64,000 nt of DNA from JBDKFK01 sp039798745 (GCA_039798745.1 JBDKFK010000005.1:4787-68786); one strand, 5' to 3'; positions 8,059 through 15,975 are shown, numbered from the stretch's first letter. Notes: generated by a model not told the origin, from the letters alone. Program-made: numbers and translations.

Positions 8059-8945
8059 GAGAGCGCCTCGCGTAAATTATTAAGATTTTTTCTCATTACA
8101 CTAATGTAAGTATACCCTTCCTTTATCTCTTCTTCACTTAATCCTTCCACAGGGTTAAGCACCATAGTTTTGGCACCGATCTCAGTGGCTATGGTTTCCG
8201 AAAGTTTAGGTGACACAAGAGACTCAAAAAAAATGTACTTCGCCTGATGTATTTTCGCATAATCTGCGATTTCTGCGAGTCGCTTAGGCGACGGCTCTTC
8301 CTCCGGTGAGATGCCTGCAATATACATTTCAGTTAACCCATATCTTTTAGCAAAATAGCCAAACGCCGCGTGTGATACTACTATCTGCCGTTTCGCGCAT
8401 GTCTTGAGCCCTTTGCGGATATCTTCGTGCAGCTTACTAAGTTCCTGTATATATGCTGCAGCATTTTTTTCATATAAGGCAGTGTGAGCGGGGTCCTGAT
8501 TTATAAGAGCAGTTTTTATGTTTTTTACCATTGCCTGAACCAGCACAGGATCGAGCCAGTAGTGGGGATCAGAAGAAGTAACGTGCAGCGATTCTTTTAT
8601 ATTTACAACCCGTACTGCCGATGTAAGGTCGTTCGCTATTTTGTCAGCCCAGCCATCTACCCCGTTGCCGTTATATATAAATAACGACGAGCTGCGGATA
8701 GCTGCGATGTCTTTTGCGGTTGGTTCATAATCGTGAGGCTCTATTCCCGCAGGGGTTATTATATCGATTGTGACATTGGGACCTGCTATCTGTCTTGCAA
8801 ACTCACCCAGAGGATAAAAGCTGGCGGTTATATGCAGTCGATCGGATTTTTGTTTGTTCGAACGAGTGGATAGTAATACAAATCCTGACAGCACGAGGAG
8901 CGTAATGAGTAGACTAACTCCAAGTTTGTTACGTAAAATGTGCAT
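8049..8945 (-). CDS. znuA: Zinc-binding ABC transporter lipoprotein/periplasmic-type protein (ZnuA-like)
   Basis: A 298-residue cluster A-I solute-binding protein with an N-terminal membrane anchor (about 10-27). Ligand residues line up with the zinc type: H71 in IEPHDYEP, H128 in DPHYWLDP and H192 in VVSHAAFGYF; manganese-specific members have Glu at the third position. E241 (FFESLVSPK) matches the acidic residue of the second lobe. The long His-rich loop of Gram-negative ZnuA is absent. First gene of znuA-znuC-znuB. The promoter has a palindrome in its spacer and the -10 ends 6 nt before the ATG, so the message is leaderless. Confidence 0.9.
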   Translation of the reverse strand: MHILRNKLGVSLLITLLVLSGFVLLSTRSNKQKSDRLHITASFYPLGEFARQIAGPNVTIDIITPAGIEPHDYEPTAKDIAAIRSSSLFIYNGNGVDGWADKIANDLTSAVRVVNIKESLHVTSSDPHYWLDPVLVQAMVKNIKTALINQDPAHTALYEKNAAAYIQELSKLHEDIRKGLKTCAKRQIVVSHAAFGYFAKRYGLTEMYIAGISPEEEPSPKRLAEIADYAKIHQAKYIFFESLVSPKLSETIATEIGAKTMVLNPVEGLSEEEIKEGYTYISVMRKNLNNLREALSCQ

Positions 8946-8951
8946 AAATGT

Positions 8952-8980
8952 ATTATATGCAAATAATTCGCATTTGTAAA
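8952..8980 (-). promoter_or_regulatory. znuA promoter with Zur/Fur-like palindrome
   Basis: On the minus strand: TTTACA (8980-8975), a 17-nt spacer, TATAAT (8957-8952). The palindrome ATGCAAATAATTCGCAT (8957-8973) nearly fills the spacer, so a bound repressor would block polymerase. The form and position suit a Zur-type operator, and a Fur-family gene sits at 53489-53902. Confidence 0.75.
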
Positions 8981-8984
8981 GAGA

Positions 8985-10799
8985 TCATTTACCGCGTGGG
9001 ATTTTAAAAGAGAACACTGAGCCTTTTCCTTCGGTGCTTTTTACCCATATTTTTCCACCATGTCGTTTTATGATATCGGCAGAGATATAAAGGCCCAGAC
9101 CCAGACCTGGATATGTCTCTTTTTTGGGTCCACCAACTCTAAAAAACCGGTCAAATACTTTCGTTTGTTTATCTTTGGGTATACCAAGTCCATAATCTTT
9201 CACTGAGACTACAATAGATGTTCCATCCTGCGTTAACGATACTATTATTTTGTCGTTATGAGGTGAATACTTGATTGCGTTTGATATGAAGTTAGTTATA
9301 ACCTGACCAATCCGTTCCCTGTCGGCAATAAGTTCTGCCGGTATAGGGTCATTTGCCCCATTGTCATACACTATGCTATGCCGGCCGTTGATGGCCTGGA
9401 AGTCCTCGATTATTTCCTCTATCAAATCATGCATATCAAAGTTCACTTTATGGAACTGGAGTTTGCCGGCCTCTATCTTTGTCACATCAAGAAGATCGGA
9501 GATAAGATTTGTCAGTTTATCAATTTGGGTATTCGTTTTAGAGAGCAATTTTGTAGTCTCCGTATCTTTTCTATTAACAAATCTTTTGAATAGCACTTGA
9601 TAGTAGGCCTTTATACTTGTAAGAGGTGTCTTAAGTTCGTGGCTAGCTATCCCTATAAATTCGTCCTTTTGCTTTTCCAGCCGCTTCCTTTCTGCTGCCG
9701 AACGTTCAGCTGCTGCCCTAGCCTGTTGTTGGGCTCTAATAATGGTAAACAAAATGAAACTTATCGTTATACCTCCGCTCAGAATGTAGGGTATAAAGCC
9801 TCGTTCTGAATTTGTATCAAAGCTGTTGGAGGTAGTGAAAACCATAGTCCATGGCCTTCCTGCTATATTCATCGTTTTAGTCCGTCTGAATCGTGAATCT
9901 GAGTTTAATGGTGCTTCGTGATTGCTGGGACGCGAGCTGTATATTCGGGATTTTGAGTTAACTGATAAACCGTCATAAATATCATAATATAGTCCATGGT
10001 CACTTTCGTTAGCTATTATTCTGGTCAGAAGGTCATCGGTTCTAAACGGACTGTAAACAAAGCCCTTTAGCATTTTTCTTCGCTCCTCAACGGTAGCGGG
10101 TAGAGCTACTGATGCGTATACTGGTACATAGATGAGAAATCCTGCCTGTTTTTGGGAGTCAACTTCTTGTACCAGAGTTACTTTTCCTGATGCTGCAGGT
10201 TTTCCGGCATCCCGGGCTTTTTCCATTGCCGTACGTCGCACAGGGTCGGTGAACATATCAAAGCCAAGAGCTACTTTATTGCGTTTATCCTCCGGCTCAA
10301 GATAGACGATAGTATGGTACTCGGCTCTAGGATAATCCGGATTTATAGAAAAATCATCCAGTTTCTGCGACCTGATAGAATCTAGCGCGGATTCTTTATC
10401 CTGAGAATCTATCTTCTGTGAGTAACCGAGGCCTTGCATTCCTATATAACTTTCCCCAAGATCCACGCGTTCTACGAAGTCATGAAACTCGTCATGGGTA
10501 ACGTCATATGTGGTAAACATGGCTGCGGTAGATTTGAGTAATGATAGATATATATCAATTTTATTTATGACGTTAAGCTGAGTACGCGCGATTGCATCAT
10601 CAAACCTAAGCTGGTCCTTCATATCTGCCGATGATCTCACATAGTATGTTATCCCCACCGTTAGAACAAGGGATATAATGAGTACCGCTTCAGGAATCCA
10701 GGCGGACAATTTAGCCGGTGTTGTCATTTTTTCTTTTAACATAGGTTTTCTTGACACTGTCTTCTGTAAGGTTTTGATTTGTGGTGTGGTCTGTCTCAC
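8985..10799 (-). CDS. CHASE-domain sensor histidine kinase
   Basis: A 604-residue membrane sensor kinase. A first transmembrane helix (about 35-55) is followed by an extracytoplasmic CHASE domain (about 75-300), a second helix (about 335-355), a short coiled coil, HisKA with phospho-acceptor His in IASHELKTPLT, and HATPase_c with N box (NFISNAIKYS), G1 (KDYGLGIPK) and G2 (GLGLGLYI). CHASE binds small ligands such as cytokinin-like molecules or peptides. No response regulator is adjacent, so the partner is elsewhere. The annotated GTG start is the best full-length choice; TATAAT lies about 30 nt upstream. Confidence 0.9.
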   Translation of the reverse strand: MRQTTPQIKTLQKTVSRKPMLKEKMTTPAKLSAWIPEAVLIISLVLTVGITYYVRSSADMKDQLRFDDAIARTQLNVINKIDIYLSLLKSTAAMFTTYDVTHDEFHDFVERVDLGESYIGMQGLGYSQKIDSQDKESALDSIRSQKLDDFSINPDYPRAEYHTIVYLEPEDKRNKVALGFDMFTDPVRRTAMEKARDAGKPAASGKVTLVQEVDSQKQAGFLIYVPVYASVALPATVEERRKMLKGFVYSPFRTDDLLTRIIANESDHGLYYDIYDGLSVNSKSRIYSSRPSNHEAPLNSDSRFRRTKTMNIAGRPWTMVFTTSNSFDTNSERGFIPYILSGGITISFILFTIIRAQQQARAAAERSAAERKRLEKQKDEFIGIASHELKTPLTSIKAYYQVLFKRFVNRKDTETTKLLSKTNTQIDKLTNLISDLLDVTKIEAGKLQFHKVNFDMHDLIEEIIEDFQAINGRHSIVYDNGANDPIPAELIADRERIGQVITNFISNAIKYSPHNDKIIVSLTQDGTSIVVSVKDYGLGIPKDKQTKVFDRFFRVGGPKKETYPGLGLGLYISADIIKRHGGKIWVKSTEGKGSVFSFKIPRGK

Positions 10800-10856
10800 G
10801 AAGAGGGGTGAGAGATTTCATACTCTATTATATCAGCCATTCACGCTTCCTGTATA

Positions 10857-11246
10857 TTACGGCCTGAGAAACATAGGGTACTGTCCGTTGAGGCATTTAC
10901 TGAACCCCATACGTTCGAAGAAAGCATCTTTATCAGTTATGGTAAGAACTTCGTATATGTGTTTATTTTTTGCTTCTTCCAGGCAATAGCTGACGAGTTC
11001 TTTTCCGATACCTTGTCTCCGGTGTTCATGTGTAACCACGAGAGATCTGATTTCTGCAAGTTTTTGGTTATATATTTCTAGGCTACAGCAGCCAACGATC
11101 TCATTGTCTTTTATGCATACGCAGAAGTTACTGACAACTTCTGTAAGTTCTTCAAGAGAGCGCGCAAGCACTTTTCCCTGCGCGGCGGCTTGATCTATTA
11201 ATTTTTTAATCTGTGGTATATCTGCTTTTGTAGCCTTATGTATCAT
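10857..11246 (-). CDS. GNAT-family N-acetyltransferase
   Basis: A 129-residue acetyl-CoA-dependent acetyltransferase. The acetyl-CoA loop is RRQGIGKELV, preceded by the beta-4 strand IRSLVV, and the C-terminal FFERMGFSKC resembles N-acetylglutamate synthase/ArgA-like members. I start it at the ATG at 11246 (MIHKATKADIPQ): TATCAT ends 6 nt before it, while the longer frame would begin upstream of the promoter. The substrate is not evident. Confidence 0.8.
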   Translation of the reverse strand: MIHKATKADIPQIKKLIDQAAAQGKVLARSLEELTEVVSNFCVCIKDNEIVGCCSLEIYNQKLAEIRSLVVTHEHRRQGIGKELVSYCLEEAKNKHIYEVLTITDKDAFFERMGFSKCLNGQYPMFLRP

Positions 11247-11325
11247 AGGTGTATGATATTTTATCACGAATACTGTGTAGGGATAGTCCTTGACTTAGGT
11301 TCTGCGTAAATATATCATGGTATAA

Positions 11326-11670
11326 ATGACATTCACAATTACAATTTCTCCATTTCTTTTTTCCTTTCTTCTCAAGCTTTCGTTTATTGCTATTTTTATT
11401 TCAAGTGTTGTGGTGATTGTAAATGCTATTTTGTCCGCGAAAGCGCTTGGTGGAGAGTTGGGTCGGGGGTTAAAAAAAATAGCGGCAGGTACAATTGCTC
11501 ACATTATCCTTATTTTCACATTTTTTACCCTTGAAAAGGGGAGTGAAGGGATTCTTACCGAAGAACAGGTACGTCTATTTTTCATGATAACCGGCATTTT
11601 TGGATCGATTCTCCTGATGCTCGGTTACTTTCAGATGTACCGTATCAGCAAGAAACTTAAGCTATTCTAA
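11326..11670 (+). CDS. Three-helix membrane protein of unknown function
   Basis: A 114-residue protein with hydrophobic segments at about 8-35, 50-68 and 82-105, and a basic C-terminus (RISKKLKLF). No family recognised. The promoter is clear: TTGACT, 17 nt, TATCAT, then 7 nt to the ATG. Its stop codon directly abuts the stop of the opposing lexA gene, with no intergenic base. Confidence 0.6.
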   Translation: MTFTITISPFLFSFLLKLSFIAIFISSVVVIVNAILSAKALGGELGRGLKKIAAGTIAHIILIFTFFTLEKGSEGILTEEQVRLFFMITGIFGSILLMLGYFQMYRISKKLKLF

Positions 11671-12237
11671 TTAATAGTATTTTCTTATTACACTTACAAC
11701 TACGCCCCCGATATTGAGTGAATTATTCGGGAGTATAGGCTTATATTTGATATTGGCAGGCATAAGATATACACTTCCATTGTCGTTTTTGTAGTATTTT
11801 ATTGTCCACTCTCCGTCAACGCAGGCGGCCACAACATCGCCGTTCTTGGGTTCGCGTTTTTTGTCTATGATGACAAGGTCATCGGGGTTAATACCCTCTT
11901 CAATCATAGAATCCCCTGATACTCGCAGAAGGTATGTAAAGCCGGGATTTCCGACAAGGTATTCATCAAGCGAAACTGATTCATACATTTCCTGTTCTTC
12001 CGAGGTTGGTGTACCTGCTTTTATAACACCCAGAAGCGGAAGTCTAAAAAATTGTGCAGTGGGAGACAATCGTTTATTCTCCATCTGCATAAGTCCCTGC
12101 TGTATCCATTTGTGGACAATCCAGGAAACCGCGTTTGTTGACGCAAGTCCGAATATTGTCTTCATTTCACGGAAAGACGGAAGTCTTTTATATTTGGAAT
12201 AGAACCGTTTTACTTGATTAAGATAGTCTTTTTCCAT
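11671..12237 (-). CDS. lexA: LexA-like SOS repressor
   Basis: A 188-residue repressor-protease. The N-terminal winged helix (about 1-65) includes FREMKTIFGLAS and the following recognition helix. The autocleavage site is the AG in VIKAGTPTSEEQE. The S24 catalytic dyad is Ser in SGDSMIEEG and Lys in WTIKYY. It represses DNA-repair genes until RecA filaments trigger self-cleavage. I prefer the ATG at 12237; an in-frame TTG at 12261 coincides with the expected transcription start and could give eight more residues. An SOS-type operator in its promoter implies autoregulation. Confidence 0.9.
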   Translation of the reverse strand: MEKDYLNQVKRFYSKYKRLPSFREMKTIFGLASTNAVSWIVHKWIQQGLMQMENKRLSPTAQFFRLPLLGVIKAGTPTSEEQEMYESVSLDEYLVGNPGFTYLLRVSGDSMIEEGINPDDLVIIDKKREPKNGDVVAACVDGEWTIKYYKNDNGSVYLMPANIKYKPILPNNSLNIGGVVVSVIRKYY

Positions 12238-12265
12238 AAGTATTGAATAACTGTTCAACAATATT

Positions 12266-12295
12266 ATTGTAGTGAACGGAAGTTCACTTTGTCAA
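12266..12295 (-). promoter_or_regulatory. lexA promoter with SOS box
   Basis: Minus strand TTGACA (12295-12290), 18-nt spacer, TACAAT (12271-12266). The spacer is the perfect inverted repeat AGTGAAC-GGAA-GTTCACT (12271-12288), containing GAAC-N4-GTTC, the core of Gram-positive-type LexA boxes. Confidence 0.8.
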
Positions 12296-12394
12296 GGGGT
12301 ATTTCAGTTGTAATTTTTAATATGAGCGAGTAGCATGTACAGTAGATTATTTAAATTACTCGTAGGTGCATAAAGTAGCAATAAATGTTAACTA

Positions 12395-13597
12395 ATGGTA
12401 ACTAATACTCGTCCTTCGGGTGAAACGATCCCTGAGCTTCTTTCATTAAAAAAGACATGCGAAATATTGAAATGCCATCCTAATACTCTGAGGCAGTGGG
12501 ATAGAAATGGACTGCTAAAAGCAGTCCGATTCGGAAAGCGGCAGGATAGGCGTTACCGAAAGGAAGATATTCTGAAGATACTAAAAACGCGTTTAGCAGA
12601 TGCTCCTGCTTTAAACAGCCAGTACGGTCTGGATTTCTTTGAGCGTGAAGCAGAGACAGCAATAGAGCGAATAAGCAGGTTGCAGCTTATAACGGCAGCG
12701 CTTTCCCGAGCAGTCTCTATAAAGGATATCGGCAATATAATCCTTAGTCAGGGGCTGAGTGCGTGTGGCAGTTGCTGCGGGCTTATCGGTTTCATTAACT
12801 ATGACTCGAGCATGTTGGAAATATCACAGTATGCGGGATTTCCGAAAAGAGTAATGAACAAAATCAAAAAATTACCTCTGATAGATATGTTGCCTATAAC
12901 GGACGCGGCCCGTGTAGGCGACCCCATCTTTATTGAAACGATCGAAGAGTGCAATGTAAGATACCCTTTTACAGTAACACTAAACCAGCGTCTAAACCAT
13001 GATAGTTGTGCGGTGGTGCCTATGGTTACCAATCATAGAATATTAGGGGTTATCGGATTTTACTTTAAAGAGCCTCAACATTTTGGGAGAAATGATATAT
13101 CTTTTATGCTGGCTTTAACAAGGCAGTGTGCTCAGGCACTTGATCGTGCGCGGCTTTTTGAAGCGGAACAGCAAGCCCGTAGCCGTGCAGAGTCGTTTGA
13201 AAATCAGTTTCGGACTGTACTTGAGAGTATGCATGACGCGTTTATCTCGGTCGACAGTACATGGAATGTAACGTACATAAATAATCAGGCAGCAAAATTT
13301 CTTGAGACGACATATGCTGCTATTGTGGGTACGCCCATTCAAAAAAGCTATCCTCCGACTGATCATCGTGAGTACTATGACAAAGCTGAAAGTGTTATGA
13401 ATACGAGGAAAGAATGTATATACGAAGGGTATTTTCAGCAAACAAAAAAATGGTTTGATGTGCGTATATATCCAAGTCAGGATGGTATCGCTACAGTATT
13501 TCAGGATATAACAGAACGGAAGATGCTTAAACAAAAAGTTCTGGAATCTGAAAAACTGCTTCGGCAGATGCGTAAGCAGAATAGTGTGAAGAAATAA
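12395..13597 (+). CDS. MerR-type HTH, GAF and PAS domain regulator
   Basis: A 400-residue predicted cytoplasmic one-component regulator. Residues about 12-65 form a MerR-like helix-turn-helix (SLKKTCEILKCHPNTLRQW, followed by RRYRKEDI). Residues about 90-255 are GAF-like and about 275-380 form a PAS domain ending in the classic FQDITERK. A coiled coil closes the chain. No kinase, GGDEF or other output domain is present, so the HTH would be the output and GAF/PAS the sensors. MerR proteins with two such sensors are unusual. The leader contains a tandem GTTAACTAAT/GGTAACTAAT repeat over the start codon, a possible autoregulatory site. Its stop abuts that of the opposing gene. Confidence 0.75.
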   Translation: MVTNTRPSGETIPELLSLKKTCEILKCHPNTLRQWDRNGLLKAVRFGKRQDRRYRKEDILKILKTRLADAPALNSQYGLDFFEREAETAIERISRLQLITAALSRAVSIKDIGNIILSQGLSACGSCCGLIGFINYDSSMLEISQYAGFPKRVMNKIKKLPLIDMLPITDAARVGDPIFIETIEECNVRYPFTVTLNQRLNHDSCAVVPMVTNHRILGVIGFYFKEPQHFGRNDISFMLALTRQCAQALDRARLFEAEQQARSRAESFENQFRTVLESMHDAFISVDSTWNVTYINNQAAKFLETTYAAIVGTPIQKSYPPTDHREYYDKAESVMNTRKECIYEGYFQQTKKWFDVRIYPSQDGIATVFQDITERKMLKQKVLESEKLLRQMRKQNSVKK

Positions 13598-14566
13598 CTA
13601 CGCTTTCCTTCGACGAAAAACAAAAGAGCCTGCCCACTGCACTCCTAAACTTGAGATGGTTATGCATAGAGCAAAAACAAACCAATGCAGTTTCCGAGGA
13701 AGCCCCATATGGCTGGCTACAAGTATTATAAAGTAATGGATAAAAAACAGTGAGTATGAAAAACGGCTTAAAAAGGAAGCGAGAACGGTAACTACAGAAG
13801 GCAGTTTTATGTTCTGTACTATCGCACATATGAGGTTTATCCATAACAGTCCGTGCGATATATAGAGGAGTGTGGGCGGATACTTATTGTTAAATAACTG
13901 GGTCGATCTATGCAATTGAAGTCGCAGTATATAGCTTGCTACAAATAATACTGCTAATAGAACAGAACTTTTCCATAGATATCCTTTTTTTGTTTGATAC
14001 TGAATAAACACATATCCATATATGAAAGGTATAGACCAGGGAATCCACATATACCACTTGTAACTCATGGAAGGATTAAGGAATAAAAGGAGCGCTGAGG
14101 TAATAACGGCTATAGATAGGTAGCCCCATCGGACAAGTCGGTTGGTATGTACCTTAAGATAGAGCGGAGTAAGGAGGGAAAAAAAGAGGAACAAAAGCAC
14201 GAGCCAGCTTATATCTATTCCACCTGTTGCCGTAATGACTGATAGCATATAGGCGGGTGTAACGGTAAGTCCGCCTGTCCATGAAACGAATATAATATAA
14301 GCGAACGCATATATATAGTAAGGGATCATGAGCCTGTAGACTCTTTTTAGTATGTAAGGAACATACCGTATTTTTTTTAGCTTATCTGCGCCTGCGTAGA
14401 ATATGTAACCGGAACAGAAAACAAACATAGGAACAGCAAAATGAATCAGATCCCACAGTTTATATAAATGAGGCTGAGAGAGATACGGTACCAGGCTATG
14501 AGTAAGTATCATTATGAGTACAGCCAACGCCCGGAGAATATCTATCATCTTGTTCCGTTCTTTCAT
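13598..14566 (-). CDS. Acyltransferase 3 family membrane protein
   Basis: A 322-residue membrane O-acyltransferase with about ten helices. Family features are the N-terminal RALAVLIMILTHS with the catalytic His, and FAVPMFVFCSGYIF, where the family has its (S/C)G motif. Members acetylate or acylate surface glycans or peptidoglycan. TATAAT ends 6 nt before the ATG at 14566, which fixes the start seven codons inside the longest frame. No glycan cluster is adjacent, so the acceptor is unknown. Confidence 0.85.
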   Translation of the reverse strand: MKERNKMIDILRALAVLIMILTHSLVPYLSQPHLYKLWDLIHFAVPMFVFCSGYIFYAGADKLKKIRYVPYILKRVYRLMIPYYIYAFAYIIFVSWTGGLTVTPAYMLSVITATGGIDISWLVLLFLFFSLLTPLYLKVHTNRLVRWGYLSIAVITSALLLFLNPSMSYKWYMWIPWSIPFIYGYVFIQYQTKKGYLWKSSVLLAVLFVASYILRLQLHRSTQLFNNKYPPTLLYISHGLLWINLICAIVQNIKLPSVVTVLASFLSRFSYSLFFIHYFIILVASHMGLPRKLHWFVFALCITISSLGVQWAGSFVFRRRKA

Positions 14567-14587
14567 ATATGTATTATACCTATACAA

Positions 14588-14617
14588 ATAACCGGGTATT
14601 ATGCAATACCCGGTTAT
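14588..14617 (-). terminator. Perfect 13-bp terminator hairpin
   Basis: ATAACCGGGTATT (14588-14600), loop ATGC, and the exact complement 14605-14617. On the minus strand it follows the first GlsB gene and is followed by TTGTATAGG. It also separates that gene from the next promoter. Confidence 0.7.
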
Positions 14618-14638
14618 CTCGTATAGCTTAACGTGGTT

Positions 14639-14890
14639 TTAGCCATATCGTAATACTCTACCAAGCCAGATAAGCACGACAGCTCCGAGGGTGGCAACCA
14701 TAAGGCTATATATATTGAGGCCTGAGACTCCCTGGGCTCCAAACATATTCATGATAAATCCCCCGACGAGAGCGCCTACTATACCTAGTATGATATCGGT
14801 CAGCATCCCTTGCTGAGAGTCGGTCTTCATGATCACCGAAGCCAACCATCCGGCAAGAAATCCTAATATTATCCATAATAATATACTCAT
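14639..14890 (-). CDS. GlsB/YeaQ/YmgE family membrane stress protein
   Basis: An 83-residue protein with three hydrophobic segments and the family's Gly-rich helices: ILGFLAGWLAS, IILGIVGALVGGFIMN and VATLGAVVLIWLGR. Homologues are induced by general stress; the biochemical role is not settled. The start is the ATG at 14890, 5 nt after a strong AAAGGGGGTGA Shine-Dalgarno. Paralogous to the gene at 15280-15537. Three TAAG boxes spaced 11 bp lie about 100 bp upstream. Confidence 0.9.
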   Translation of the reverse strand: MSILLWIILGFLAGWLASVIMKTDSQQGMLTDIILGIVGALVGGFIMNMFGAQGVSGLNIYSLMVATLGAVVLIWLGRVLRYG

Positions 14891-14963
14891 ACTCTTCACC
14901 CCCTTTCTTATAATTTTCTATGCTATGTACGTCATCGTTTGTACCAGCATTGGTAATAGATAC

Positions 14964-15017
14964 ACTTTAACGTACGCAGGTTAATTCAGCATAAGAAATG
15001 GGTAAGAAAAAAGTAAG
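14964..15017 (-). promoter_or_regulatory. TAAG direct-repeat promoter of the first GlsB gene
   Basis: Top-strand TAAG at 14992, 15003 and 15014, exactly 11 bp apart (CTTA-N7-CTTA-N7-CTTA when read with the gene). TAAAGT on the minus strand (14969-14964) starts 26 bp, that is 15+11, from the nearest box start. Matches the pattern at three other promoters here. Confidence 0.55.
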
Positions 15018-15061
15018 AACATGCTGCTGTGAAGCGATAAATCTCTTTATGAAGAAAGTGA

Positions 15062-15232
15062 TTATTTGTCTCTCACAAGATTAACTTCAACAGGGCGGGC
15101 ACTACGGGTGAAGTCGTTATAATTGATGCCGTATATACCGGGAATAAGAGAATAACAGGTAAGTATCGTGAATATGACGACCATCAGCAACCCTAGAGCT
15201 AATCCTATGCGGTGAGCTGTATGTTCATTCAT
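15062..15232 (-). CDS. Small single-helix membrane protein
   Basis: A 56-residue protein with one transmembrane helix (about 9-33, LALGLLMVVIFTILTCYSL) and a charged C-terminus ending in NLVRDK. No family recognised. The ATG at 15232 (MNEHTAHRIG) is the most reasonable start; longer frames run back into the upstream GlsB gene. It lies between two GlsB paralogs on the same strand and is probably co-transcribed with the upstream one. Confidence 0.5.
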   Translation of the reverse strand: MNEHTAHRIGLALGLLMVVIFTILTCYSLIPGIYGINYNDFTRSARPVEVNLVRDK

Positions 15233-15279
15233 ATTCACGATAGCAGATTGATACACTAGCATATCCGTGTTCTTGTAAT

Positions 15280-15537
15280 TTATATATTTGCTCCTTTCAT
15301 AGCACGACCAATCCATATCAGCGCTACTGCGCCAACGGGTGCTACAGCCAGACTATAAATATTGAGTCCGTTAACGCCTGTAACACCAAAAAGATTCATT
15401 ACGAATCCTCCGACCAGGGCACCCAATACACCAAGCACAATATCTGTTAACGTATTCTGGTTAGCGTCAGTTTTCATTACAACAGACGCAATCCACCCTG
15501 CGAGAAATCCAAGAATAATCCAAAGTAATAAGTCCAT
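15280..15537 (-). CDS. GlsB/YeaQ/YmgE family membrane stress protein, second copy
   Basis: An 85-residue paralog of the protein encoded at 14639-14890, with the same three-segment Gly-rich layout (LGFLAGWIASVVMKTD, VLGVLGALVGGFVMN, VAPVGAVALIWIGR). The ATG at 15537 follows a near-perfect AGGAGGTGA Shine-Dalgarno, so it starts three codons inside the longest frame. It is divergent from the KGG-type gene at 15757 and shares with it an intergenic region packed with TAAG repeats, pointing to joint stress induction. Confidence 0.9.
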   Translation of the reverse strand: MDLLLWIILGFLAGWIASVVMKTDANQNTLTDIVLGVLGALVGGFVMNLFGVTGVNGLNIYSLAVAPVGAVALIWIGRAMKGANI

Positions 15538-15582
15538 ACGTATCACCTCCTCTATGCATAATTATTAACAAAACCTTTATAT

Positions 15583-15636
15583 ACGATACTGCAGCATGTT
15601 AATAAGGCAATAAGAAAAAGGTAAGATTTGAGTAAG
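15583..15636 (-). promoter_or_regulatory. TAAG direct-repeat promoter of the second GlsB gene
   Basis: Top-strand TAAG at 15611, 15622 and 15633, each 11 bp apart, with a degenerate in-phase TAAT at 15600. A minus-strand TATCGT (15588-15583) begins 15 bp from that last box and 26 bp from the last perfect one. Confidence 0.55.
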
Positions 15637-15655
15637 TGCCGAAGTGCCAATGCTT

Positions 15656-15709
15656 CTTACTCAACTCTTACTTCTTTTTAGCCCGATTCTTAACGCTGAT
15701 AAGTAATAT
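15656..15709 (+). promoter_or_regulatory. TAAG direct-repeat promoter of the KGG-type gene
   Basis: CTTA at 15656, 15667 and 15689 (steps of 11 and 22 bp) on the coding strand, then TAATAT at 15704-15709, 15 bp from the last box start. With the opposite-facing cluster at 15600-15636 it forms a long imperfect inverted repeat. Confidence 0.55.
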
Positions 15710-15756
15710 GAAACTACATTATTGTAAGTTCATATAACAGGCAGGAGGTGAGACAT

Positions 15757-15900
15757 ATGGCACGAGGAAATTTTGGCAATACCGAGCAACATCGGAAAGC
15801 TGGTAAAATGGGAGGCAAAGCCCCGCACGAAAAGCGTGGATTACAAGCTGCGCCCAAAGAAGTAAGAGAAAGGGTGGCACGCATGGGCGGTCGATCATAA
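15757..15900 (+). CDS. KGG-type (GsiB/con-10-like) small stress protein
   Basis: A 47-residue hydrophilic, basic, Gly-rich protein (begins MARGNFGNTEQHRKAGK and ends RVARMGGRS). Its two KMGGK/RMGGRS segments resemble the KGG repeat of GsiB and con-10 proteins, which are induced by desiccation and general stress. The ATG follows a strong GGAGGTGA (15743-15750) at ideal distance, and a clean intrinsic terminator follows the stop, so it is a real gene despite its size. Divergent from a GlsB gene and under the same class of TAAG promoter. Confidence 0.8.
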   Translation: MARGNFGNTEQHRKAGKMGGKAPHEKRGLQAAPKEVRERVARMGGRS

Positions 15901-15927
15901 GCTGACTATGTATATCAACAATTAAAG

Positions 15928-15956
15928 CAGATAGCTCTGTGCTATCTGTTTTTTTT
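15928..15956 (+). terminator. Intrinsic terminator of the KGG-type gene
   Basis: CAGATAGC (15928-15935), 5-base loop, GCTATCTG (15941-15948), then eight T. The next gene's TACAAT starts 3 bases after the T run, so terminator and promoter are packed end to end. Confidence 0.9.
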
Positions 15957-15975
15957 GGTACAATCCAGAGTGATA

